Position numbers and translations under genes: made by a program
In this document: one piece after another, positions 33,700-40,489 of the stretch
Numbering within the stretch: position 1 is the stretch's first letter
Layout: every line of letters starts with the position of its first letter
The notes under the pieces: model-generated
What the model was told of the DNA's origin: nothing
The model's input: only the letters and a program-made list of their open reading frames with translations
Database searches by the model: none
From: Pseudomonadota bacterium
Lineage (GTDB): Bacteria > Desulfobacterota > Desulfobulbia > Desulfobulbales > Desulfocapsaceae
NCBI GenBank assembly: GCA_018821785.1
Contig: JAHJLI010000030.1
Span: forward strand, 1 to 40,489
Direction: 5' to 3'
Length of the DNA: 40,489 nt

Positions 33700-33729
33700 T
33701 TGACAACCAGGAAGGAGTATACGTATTAT
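33700..33729 (+). promoter_or_regulatory. Sigma-70 promoter for the XRE/PBP-like regulator gene
   Basis: Plus strand TTGACA (33700-33705), 18-nt spacer, TATTAT (33724-33729), with a start near 33736 and a leader of about 110 nt. The -10 boxes of the two opposing promoters almost abut, so one polymerase or one bound regulator would exclude the other. Confidence 0.55.
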
Positions 33730-33744
33730 GGTTATACATGTCAA
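33716..33744 (-). promoter_or_regulatory. Sigma-70 promoter for modABC
   Basis: Minus strand TTGACA (33744-33739), 17-nt spacer, TATACT (33721-33716): close to consensus. Transcription would start near 33709. It overlaps head-on with the plus-strand promoter at 33700-33729. Confidence 0.65.
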
Positions 33745-33846
33745 TTTGTAATTTATAAAGTACATATCTGCGCTTTGTCGCCAATTTTGTAGGCGCCGTG
33801 CAAATATGTAACTTGCCAACAAACCGAGATCATCCCCGGTGATTGT

Positions 33847-34965
33847 ATGGGTAACGCAAAAGACGGAGTTTTCTGCAATGTAAAAGCGATCCGCCGAGCC
33901 AAAGGACTTTCCCAGGCGGAGTTGGCCGATCTCGTGGGAGTACGGCGGCAGGCGATCTACGATATGGAATCGGGCCGGTATACGCCGAATACGGCAATAG
34001 CTCTGCGCCTGGCCGGGGAACTCGGCTGCCGAGTGGAGGATCTCTTCTTTATCGAGCAAGATGCCGGTGAATACCCGGTGTCTCTGGCCGAACACGTCGA
34101 CACACCGGGTGCCAGGTTATCGGTTGTGCGTATCGAAGATCGCCTGGTGGCCTATCCCCAGGACGGCAGGTGGCTGCTCTGCGAAGGCTTTCAGTCCGCC
34201 GACGGCCTGCTTCAACCGATTGGCGGCAGGGTGCGCATGCTCCAGGACGAGGCGCGGCTGGGAAAAAAAATCCTCCTGCTCGGCTGCGATCCGGCGTTTT
34301 CCATCCTCCACGCCCATGTGGCACGGCACGGCGGAGGGGCGGAAATCCTCTGCCGCTTTGCCTCAAGCCGTCGGGCCGTGGAAGGCTTAAAGGCCGGCAC
34401 TGCGCATCTGGCGGCGACCCACCTGCACAACACCGGGAAGGAAGAAGCGAACGTCCTCATGGCAAAATCGATTCTCAAAGACTCCAAAGCAATGGTCGTC
34501 GGCTTCTCCCTCTTTGAGGAAGGGCTCATGCTGGCACAGGGAAATCCTTTTAATCTGCAAAGCGTGGCCGATTTGAGTAAAAATGGCGTGCGTTTCATCA
34601 ACCGTGAACACGGTGCGGCAATTCGTGTTCTCCTCGACGACCAGTTGCGGCGCCACGGTATTCCGGCAGACACCATACTCGGCTACGAGAAGGTGACGAC
34701 CAGCCACATCGAAGGGGCGCAGGCAGTCGCTTTTGGTCTGGCGGATGCCGCCCTCGGGCTGCGGGCCTTGGCTGCCGCCTACCGTCTGGATTTTTTTCCG
34801 ATCCAGTTCGTTCGCTGTGACCTCATCATCGGCCACCAATTTCTCGACCATCCGGCCGTGAAAATACTCCTTGATGTCTTGCAGACACAGGCTCTGCGCA
34901 AGGACCTCGGGTCACTGCCCGGCTATGAGACGACAATGACCGGGACAATCATCGGCGAGGTTTGA
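33847..34965 (+). CDS. XRE-family regulator with C-terminal substrate-binding-like domain
   Basis: A 372-aa cytoplasmic regulator: an XRE helix-turn-helix (about 10-68; NVKAIRRAKGLSQAELADLV, then RRQAIYDMESGRYTPN), a linker, and a periplasmic-binding-protein-like domain (about 135-350; LLGCDPAFSILHAHVARH, GTAHLAATHLHN, HIEGAQAVAFGLADAALG) of the COG1910 type often linked to molybdate. It diverges from modABC, so it probably senses molybdate or tungstate in the cytoplasm and controls the shared promoter region. An internally deleted relic of this gene lies at 37086-37303. Ligand assignment is from context. Confidence 0.88.
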   Translation: MGNAKDGVFCNVKAIRRAKGLSQAELADLVGVRRQAIYDMESGRYTPNTAIALRLAGELGCRVEDLFFIEQDAGEYPVSLAEHVDTPGARLSVVRIEDRLVAYPQDGRWLLCEGFQSADGLLQPIGGRVRMLQDEARLGKKILLLGCDPAFSILHAHVARHGGGAEILCRFASSRRAVEGLKAGTAHLAATHLHNTGKEEANVLMAKSILKDSKAMVVGFSLFEEGLMLAQGNPFNLQSVADLSKNGVRFINREHGAAIRVLLDDQLRRHGIPADTILGYEKVTTSHIEGAQAVAFGLADAALGLRALAAAYRLDFFPIQFVRCDLIIGHQFLDHPAVKILLDVLQTQALRKDLGSLPGYETTMTGTIIGEV

Positions 34966-35096
34966 GGGGTGCCATTATCGCAAACGGTGGGAGGTTTTTC
35001 AAGTCCATGTTTTCTTGCGGCCAATGATTCCTTGACCGACAACCCCCTTTAGCCTTACCATTCGCAGATAGTGAGCAAAGTGATTGCAGCTACCCC
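34929..35096 (+). repeat. Direct repeat, upstream copy (3' end of the XRE gene and its flank)
   Basis: About 168 nt covering the last codons of the XRE regulator and its 3' flank recur at 37136-37303 with a small number of substitutions and two 1-nt indels. The two copies enclose the AT-rich kinase gene and resolvase remnant. Confidence 0.85.
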
Positions 35097-35276
35097 CCTG
35101 ATATCAAGTAATGTGACGCAGATATTCGATATTACAAATTATATGCGAAAGGTTCGAACTCAGGGATGATTGAAAAAATGTTACCGCTATTTATGGGTAA
35201 AGGGTAGTCTTTGGTGGCTCTTTGTTGGAAAGAGCGTTTTTTATAAATCCCAAAAAAACGAGGACTTACTATCTGT
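34966..35276. other. Intergenic region before the PAS kinase
   Basis: 311 nt without a gene. The first 131 nt belong to the repeated segment. The rest is AT-rich and ends with an intrinsic terminator at 35217-35242. Confidence 0.5.
35217..35242 (+). terminator. Intrinsic terminator just upstream of the PAS kinase gene
   Basis: GCTCTTT, loop GTTGG, AAAGAGC, G, then six T. It is 250 nt after the XRE gene and only 35 nt before the kinase ATG. It may end the XRE transcript, or attenuate the kinase if a promoter lies in 35100-35216. Confidence 0.7.
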
Positions 35277-36899
35277 ATGGCAACTATATCTCATTCTTCA
35301 AACGCCTCATCATCAGAACTTTCATCAGATTTGATTCTGTCCTATTACAGAAAGGCTATCGAGGACCAGGAAACTCTTCTTTTAAGACTAGATTCTCGAG
35401 GTACCATTCTCTATGTAAATGAAATTTTCAAAGCCTTATTTGCCGATGAATTCAATGAAGCTGATGAAAAAATTATCATAGAAACTCTTTTCTCAAGAGA
35501 GAATGAGCCTTTTCAAAGAACTGAGCAAATTATAGCAAAGATAAATACCACAATTGCCCATGAACTCTCGTTTGAAAAAGAGGTTATTTTCAAGAACAGA
35601 AGAGGGTGGGTAATCAGATGGAAACTAATGCTGCCCAAGGCAGAATCTGATAATGTCGGAGGTATTATAGCAATAGGCTATGACATAACCTATGTAAGAG
35701 AACTCGAATTACAGGTTCAATTTAACGAGAGAAGAAATAAAAAAATCCTGGAATCATGCCCCGATGCCATAGTGGTCTATGACATGATAGGCCAGATGAT
35801 TTACTGCAATCAGGCTTTTACTGATATCTTCGGCTGGACAAAAGAGGAGCTCCTGGGGAAACGTGTTCCCTTTGTCCCGGATGAATGTATTGAAGAAACA
35901 ATGGTTCAAGTTAAAAAGCTTCTTGCAGATGAGCCTGTTGTTGGATTTCACTCGAAAAGGATGAAAAAAAATGGTGAAATCATTGAGGTAATGCTGAGCG
36001 CCAACGTTTTCTCGATACCAGATGAGAAATTTAATGGGTCTGTAATTATACTGAGAGATATGACAGAAAGCAGAGCACTTCAAGCACAACTTGTACATGC
36101 CCAGAAGATGGAGTCCATTGGACTGCTTGCTGCTGGTATAGCACATGAGATCAATACTCCCACACAATATATTGGATCAAACATTGGTTTCTTGGAAGAT
36201 GCCTTTTTTTCAATAAAAGCAATTATTAATTCCAGTATGGAGATCTCGGAAAATGCTCCTTTGGATATTAAAGAAAAGTTGGAAAAATCTCTTACGGATA
36301 ATGACTGGGACTATCTATCTGAAGAAATTTCTCAGGCGATAAAGCAATCTCAAGAGGGAGTGAGACGAGTTTCTCGAATAGTCGGTGCAATGAAGAACTT
36401 CTCCCATCCAGGCACAAAAGATATTGCCGATAACAATCTCAATGAGATAATTAAAAACACCCTGATAGTATCCAGCAACGAGTGGAAATATCTAGCAAAT
36501 GTAGAAAAGAAACTTAACCTTAGCCTGCCGATGATATCTTGTCAGGCTGACGAAATTGGCCAGGTTGTCCTTAATCTGATTATTAACGCAGTACATGCTA
36601 TAAAACAAAAACTTGGAGATAATACAGAAGGAAAGAAGGGATTGATTTCTATCTCAACAGATTTGGGCAATAATGACGATGTAATCATAAAAGTCAGCGA
36701 CAATGGCTGCGGTATCAAGAAGGATATCATCGAACGGATCTTTGATCCATTTTTCACAACTAAAGAAGTAGGTCAGGGAACTGGGCAGGGTTTGGCTATC
36801 ACGCATGATGCTATAACCCATAAACATGGTGGCACGATAGAGGTCGAATCTGAAGTTGGTCAAGGAGCAACTTTTACCATCTCGTTGCCGCGCGGGTGA
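35277..36899 (+). CDS. Soluble PAS-PAS sensor histidine kinase
   Basis: 540 aa, no membrane segments: PAS1 (about 25-140), PAS2 (about 155-270; AIVVYDMIGQMIYCNQAF, IFGWTKEELLGK), HisKA with His290 in GIAHEINTPTQYIGSN, and HATPase (about 420-537; NLIINAVHAI, DNGCGI, GQGTGQGLAI). The NTPTQYIGSN and MKNFSHPG blocks place it in the same kinase family as the broken PocR kinase downstream. Codon use is visibly more AT-rich than in its neighbours, and it lies between direct repeats next to a resolvase remnant, which suggests acquisition or local rearrangement. A possible ribosome site (GAGGAC) is somewhat far from the ATG. No response regulator adjoins. Confidence 0.88.
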   Translation: MATISHSSNASSSELSSDLILSYYRKAIEDQETLLLRLDSRGTILYVNEIFKALFADEFNEADEKIIIETLFSRENEPFQRTEQIIAKINTTIAHELSFEKEVIFKNRRGWVIRWKLMLPKAESDNVGGIIAIGYDITYVRELELQVQFNERRNKKILESCPDAIVVYDMIGQMIYCNQAFTDIFGWTKEELLGKRVPFVPDECIEETMVQVKKLLADEPVVGFHSKRMKKNGEIIEVMLSANVFSIPDEKFNGSVIILRDMTESRALQAQLVHAQKMESIGLLAAGIAHEINTPTQYIGSNIGFLEDAFFSIKAIINSSMEISENAPLDIKEKLEKSLTDNDWDYLSEEISQAIKQSQEGVRRVSRIVGAMKNFSHPGTKDIADNNLNEIIKNTLIVSSNEWKYLANVEKKLNLSLPMISCQADEIGQVVLNLIINAVHAIKQKLGDNTEGKKGLISISTDLGNNDDVIIKVSDNGCGIKKDIIERIFDPFFTTKEVGQGTGQGLAITHDAITHKHGGTIEVESEVGQGATFTISLPRG

Positions 36900-36937
36900 T
36901 GTCCCCAATTAGGGGGTGTAAGCCCAAACCGCCCCAC

Positions 36938-37081
36938 ATTTTGATCAAACTTGCTTTTTTGTAAGGTGCCTTTGGGCTTGCCCAGCGTCTGGCCCTGTGC
37001 CTTCTTCACGGCCAGAGCCTCCTTAGTCCGCAGACTGATCAGATCCCTCTCGAATTCCACAAATAGCGAGAACAGTGTCAA
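36938..37081 (-). pseudogene. Remnant of a Tn3-family resolvase/invertase
   Basis: About 48 codons on the minus strand encode LFSLFVEFERDLISLRTKEA, continuing through AQGQTLGKPKGTLQKSKFDQ, the segment around helix E and the start of the DNA-binding domain in serine recombinases. The catalytic Ser domain and the C-terminal helix-turn-helix are missing on both sides. It abuts the relic XRE copy. Sign of a former mobile element or plasmid-type sequence. Confidence 0.7.
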
Positions 37082-37085
37082 TGGC

Positions 37086-37303
37086 AAAAGCGATCCTCCA
37101 AGCCAAAAGACTTTCCCAGGCGGAGTTGGTCGATAGACCACAATGACCGGGACAGTCATCGCGAGGTTTGAGGGGTGCCATTATCGCAAACGGTGGAAGG
37201 TTTTTCATGTCCATGTTTTCTTGCGGCCAATGATTTCTTGACCGACAAGCCCTTTTAGCCTTACCATTCGAGGATAGTGAGGAAAGTGATTGCAGCTAAC
37301 CCC
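37086..37303 (+). pseudogene. Internally deleted relic copy of the XRE regulator gene
   Basis: 37086-37134 matches 33882-33930 (45 of 49 identical, HTH-coding part). 37136-37303 matches 34929-35096 (3' end plus flank). The 998 nt between these blocks in the intact gene are absent here, and the frame is broken. The substitutions in the 5' block all change G or C to A or T, as expected for decay. Confidence 0.85.
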
Positions 37304-37453
37304 GATAAACGGATAAGTGCCATCATTTTATTCGAGGAGGTGCAATGCCCGCTCCATTCCCCGTAACTGCCAACTCCACTCCCCCAGCCTCAACCGCCGG
37401 TGATGAAACGTACAGCATTACCGATCTCATCCCTTTGGAGAAGCTGCAGAATA

Positions 37454-39403
37454 CTTGCGTTTGCGGGCAGTAAGTTTGCAAATCGGCTGGAACCCTTGCT
37501 GGCTATGGGTTTGCGCCGAGTGGCGATTTTGGTCGTGTTACTACAGATTTGGGTCCTGTTCTGACATGTGAATGACCCGCTCTGGGGGCTTTATCTTCAA
37601 TGATTTAAGGATGTTTTCTGTATCTTCAGTCACCTCGTTACGCATGAGCACACGGTATTTTAAATAAAAAAATTCTGTAACCTGGAGTGTCGCAAGAGCC
37701 CTCTTGATATGATGCCACGACATGCCACAAGAGATCTCGGCCACCCGCTCAATCTGCAGGGCCAGCACACAGATCTTGACATGGGTTTCGATTCGTCGCG
37801 AGGCCCAGTGGTACATCGGCGTCATCTTGATCTGCGTTCGCTTGAGCGAACGGAAGCAGCGTTCGATGACCATCAGGCTCCTGTAGCCGCAGGCGGCGTC
37901 TTCCAAGCTGATGGTGTCGTCGTTGGTTTCGATGACCCACTTGCCATCATATTTAGCGGCATCCGCCACTGCTCCCCGGTCGATATGCAGTTGACCGCCT
38001 TTGGTGGTTCGCAAATAACGTTTGAAGCGGCGGGACGCGAGCAGGTCGATGGCCCATTGGGCGTTGGCCGAATGATCTTTGTGGCTGGCCAGTTCGCTTT
38101 CGAGGTGTTCGACGAGCATTTGTCGGTGTTTAGCCTGCCTCTCGGCTTCCCCTGGATTGTAACAAAGGATGTAACGTCGCCGCCTCTCACCGTCACCGAT
38201 GATAACTTCCTTGGCCTGAAGGTTGTCCTTGAAGGTGGTGTAAGGTCCCCGTTTGCCGAGCACTTCCCCCTTAATCTCGACAATGGAAGCCATACGGCAG
38301 GCCAAAAGGTATTTGCCACACGCCTTGGCCAGCTCGGCCCTATTGTCTGTCGAGTTCATGCCCGCATCAGCTACAAACATTGCCCGTCCAAGATTCCAGC
38401 CACGAAGATCGGTGCGAACCTTGGTTAAGGTAGTGACATTGGCGGTATTGCCGGGCAGTACCCAGCTCCGTACCGGAATTCCATCGCGGGTGACGGCCAA
38501 GGCGACCACCACCTGCGGCGCCCAGTTGCCCTCTTTGGCGTGTCCGAATTTGCGCAGGGTGGTGTTGGGATCTGTGTCGTCGTCTTCATAATCGACATGG
38601 AACGAGGCGGTTGTGGTGTCGTAGAAGATAAGATCAACTTCCAGATTAAAGAGGTTGGCGGTATTGAAAAAGACCGTCTTCTCCACCTCTTCGATGTTGG
38701 CATGGAGCAAGTCCATGGCCTCGTACATATGGTGCAGTTTGAGACCCTGGCAGGAGGGCAGGTAGACGGTGGACAGCCAGCGATCCCATACCCCGAGTTT
38801 GGATTCCGGCATGCAGAGCCGGTTGGCGACCATGGCCAGCAGGGCTCGCTCCAGCTTTGCACTTGCCGCTTGTTCAATGGCTTCGAGGCACTTTTTCAAA
38901 CCCAGTCTTTCCCAAAGGACGTCTATGACAAAGGGACAGCCCAAGGCGAGAGTCTGCTTGATTTTCATGTCGGCAGACAAGCCGACGGGAATTGCAGAAT
39001 CCTGAGTTATAGCCGATGGATCATCAAACCGCAGGCCACAAACGCGACCAATGGATTGGCAGAGACGTACCAGTTCCTGGCGGTCCAACTGGTCGACCCG
39101 GCCGAAGTTGTGGATGATTTTGGCGACGGGTTTGCGGGTGTCCGGATGCCGCTCGTTATGGGCGAGCTGGAAGTATTCGACGACCGAGCCGTCCTTGTTG
39201 GTGCGCTTTGTGATTCGTAGATACATGCTTACCGAATTAGCATTTATCTCGCTTTATTACAAGGAATAAATTTCAATGTGTGTGACTACAGATTTCGATT
39301 ACATCCTAACGCTGACGTCTTGCAATAATATGTTTTTACAGATAAAAATATTTCAGCTAGAGCAAAATCGGGCGATTTTGTGCCTACGGGCCGCAAACGC
39401 AAG
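37454..39403. mobile_element. IS1634-family insertion sequence, complete
   Basis: A 1950-bp element with perfect 13-bp terminal inverted repeats, CTTGCGTTTGCGG (37454-37466) and CCGCAAACGCAAG (39391-39403), and weaker subterminal symmetry. A 5-bp target duplication GAATA flanks it (37449-37453 and 39404-39408). It contains one intact transposase gene on the minus strand. Intact ends and duplication suggest recent insertion into the PocR kinase gene. Confidence 0.92.
37541..39226 (-). CDS. IS1634-family DDE transposase
   Basis: A full-length 561-aa transposase of the IS4 supergroup, IS1634 family. It starts MYLRITKRTNKDGSVVEYFQ and continues through HNFGRVDQLDRQELV. Catalytic motifs are LIFYDTTTASF (first Asp), MFVADAGMNS (second Asp) and the C-terminal block YRSLMVIERCFRSLKRT (Glu). 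No frameshift or internal stop is seen, so the element may still be active. Confidence 0.94.
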   Translation of the reverse strand: MYLRITKRTNKDGSVVEYFQLAHNERHPDTRKPVAKIIHNFGRVDQLDRQELVRLCQSIGRVCGLRFDDPSAITQDSAIPVGLSADMKIKQTLALGCPFVIDVLWERLGLKKCLEAIEQAASAKLERALLAMVANRLCMPESKLGVWDRWLSTVYLPSCQGLKLHHMYEAMDLLHANIEEVEKTVFFNTANLFNLEVDLIFYDTTTASFHVDYEDDDTDPNTTLRKFGHAKEGNWAPQVVVALAVTRDGIPVRSWVLPGNTANVTTLTKVRTDLRGWNLGRAMFVADAGMNSTDNRAELAKACGKYLLACRMASIVEIKGEVLGKRGPYTTFKDNLQAKEVIIGDGERRRRYILCYNPGEAERQAKHRQMLVEHLESELASHKDHSANAQWAIDLLASRRFKRYLRTTKGGQLHIDRGAVADAAKYDGKWVIETNDDTISLEDAACGYRSLMVIERCFRSLKRTQIKMTPMYHWASRRIETHVKICVLALQIERVAEISCGMSWHHIKRALATLQVTEFFYLKYRVLMRNEVTEDTENILKSLKIKPPERVIHMSEQDPNL

Positions 39404-40215
39404 GAATATCCAAGACGCCTTTGCCAAGGGCAATAACGTCGCCTCAAGCCTGACCGACACCGAAGGCTTACCCATCACCTTGCCAAGCAATCATTCAAAA
39501 ATCTGTGCTCTTATCCGAACCACCGAGAAAGGGCTCAACAACTGCATTTATTCAGGCAAACAACTCGGTATAAAGGCCAGGAAACAACAAACACCCATCC
39601 GCCAACGCTGCTACAGTATCGGCTTCTCCGATGCCGCCGCACCGGTGATAGTCAATGGCAGGCATATCGCCAATTGGTTGATCGGTCAATACCATGTCGA
39701 CGACGTTGAAGAGCTTCTCACAACCAGGCAGCTCCGTTAAACAACCGGAGGACCTAAACGCGCTCATCTCTACCACCGTCACCGTTTCCCGCAACTCGTG
39801 GCAGGAACTGGCAGCGATGGAACTTCTTCTTGACAGTACCCTGCCCGCAGTCCCTTTGCTGGCTGGAAGAATCAAGCAAACCCTGCTCGATATGATTCTC
39901 AATTCCGTTTATGCTCTGACAGAAAAATACGGCAACCAGCCGGTGGAGAAAGGAAAAATCACCATCACCACCCGCCACGCAGGTAACCAGGTCGAGCTGC
40001 GCATTGCCGACACCGGTACCGGTATTCCTGCAAATATCATTGACAAGATCTTCGATCCTTTTTTTACCAGCAAACCGGTTGGTCAGGGCAGAGGGCAAGG
40101 GCTCTCGGTAATGCACGGCGTCATCGTCGACAACCACGACGGCTCGATCCAGGTGACATCAACCCTTGGAGATGGCACGGAATTCACGATCTTTCTGCCT
40201 CTAGGCGCGGCCTGA

Positions 40216-40489
40216 GACGAGGGCTCATCCCCCTTCAGCGGGGCTGTCAGAATGTAAGGAAAGGCCTCCATTTTTCTCGCTGATTATTCCCAGATGAGGC
40301 AGCTATTCCAGAACTTGATCGGCAAAGCGCTGAAATTTTACGATAAAGCGGATGTTCCCCAAAGAAAAGCTCGCAATTTTGCAATATAACTATTTGATTT
40401 ATTTTAAATATTGCGTCGAGTTGGCAGTTTCTTTTTAGTGGTCACTTTTGTCCCGGTGACTGGGATGACTGACGGTAAGATTACATTTG
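40216..40489. other. Terminal stretch without a gene
   Basis: Beyond the broken kinase gene, no convincing reading frame or RNA gene is seen to the window end. A short CCCC-N7-GGGG-like dyad near 40230-40245 is weak and has no T-run. Confidence 0.4.

Larger units (their letters stand above)
37345..40215 (+). pseudogene. Broken PocR-domain histidine kinase gene, interrupted by an IS element
   Basis: A strong ribosome site (GAGGAGG, 37334-37340) precedes ATG 37345. The first 36 codons end ...TDLIPLEKLQN at the IS junction. Removing 37454-39403 plus one target copy rejoins the frame exactly: LEKLQN then IQDAFAKGNNVASSLTD, a PocR domain (ligand-binding; KICALIRTTEKGLNNC and GFSDAAAPVIVNGRHIANWL). 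The frame stops at 39740. A kinase C-terminus continues in another frame from about 39711 (LKSFSQPGSS, IFDPFFTSKPVGQGRGQGL) to 40215. The PAS and HisKA portions, including the phospho-His, are missing. So there are at least two lesions: the IS and an out-of-frame internal deletion. The gene should be non-functional. Confidence 0.88.

Noticed and set aside
36903..36915. CCCC-AATTA-GGGG dyad just after the PAS kinase stop
   Set aside because: Four-base stem without a T-run; too weak to call a terminator.
37709..39220. Plus-strand frames of 239 and 226 codons within the IS element
   Set aside because: Antisense shadows of the intact transposase gene.
37540..39295. Direct repeat ACTACAGATTT at 37540-37550 and 39285-39295 as possible IS boundaries
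   Set aside because: Direct rather than inverted and internal to the better-supported terminal repeats with a 5-bp target duplication.
39276..39403. Apparent N-terminus of the PocR fragment starting at 39276
   Set aside because: These codons lie inside the right end of the IS; the true start is at 37345 before the insertion.
1..40489. CRISPR arrays, tRNA or rRNA genes
   Set aside because: No regularly spaced repeats, cloverleaf-like segments or rRNA signatures were recognised by eye; a tRNAscan-SE/Infernal run would settle it.

Overview
The window reads as a chromosomal stretch of an anaerobic Desulfobacterota bacterium, most likely a sulfate reducer near Desulfobulbales. This is inferred from gene content (HupSL-type [NiFe] hydrogenase, anaerobic sulfatase-maturase-type radical SAM enzyme, ferredoxin-nitroreductase fusion, many two-component systems) and not from any marker gene. 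No rRNA, tRNA or CRISPR array was seen.

Layout. (1) 1-1202: a palindromic repeat and an HDOD gene. (2) 1203-11945: a copper/silver efflux locus. A 1-kb non-coding leader carries four TGTC-N9-GACA-type palindromes and a sigma-54 promoter ahead of cusC-cusB-cusA, a small Met/His-rich secreted protein, and a ZraSR-like kinase and enhancer-binding protein (EBP) pair. The EBP has Val in place of the catalytic Walker B Glu. (3) 12139-23019: single housekeeping or stress genes: two MFS transporters, a stand-alone RapZ C-terminal domain, a ferredoxin-nitroreductase, a MATE pump, an orphan receiver, SrkA, a RluA-type pseudouridine synthase split into two overlapping genes, a TPR-methyltransferase and a DedA protein. 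(4) 23215-29978, minus strand: one tightly coupled operon of hydrogenase small subunit, large subunit, maturation protease, hybrid histidine kinase with HPt, and receiver-GGDEF diguanylate cyclase. It looks like a complete H2-to-c-di-GMP signalling circuit. An anSME-type radical SAM gene diverges from it. (5) 31331-34965: modCBA and a divergent XRE/periplasmic-binding-protein-like regulator, with face-to-face overlapping promoters and a candidate attenuator in the modA leader. (6) 34929-40215: a decaying, rearranged segment. It holds an AT-rich PAS kinase, a resolvase remnant, an internally deleted copy of the XRE regulator gene, and a PocR-domain kinase gene that carries an IS1634-type element (perfect 13-bp terminal repeats, 5-bp target duplication) and has also lost its middle.

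Working together: the cus cluster probably senses and exports Cu/Ag. The hydrogenase operon probably reports H2 to c-di-GMP. The mod genes import molybdate for molybdoenzymes. The strongest leads are the H2/c-di-GMP operon with its Asp-for-Cys small-subunit change, the Walker B-defective EBP next to an elaborate enhancer array, the dispersed palindromic element, and the exactly reconstructible IS insertion.
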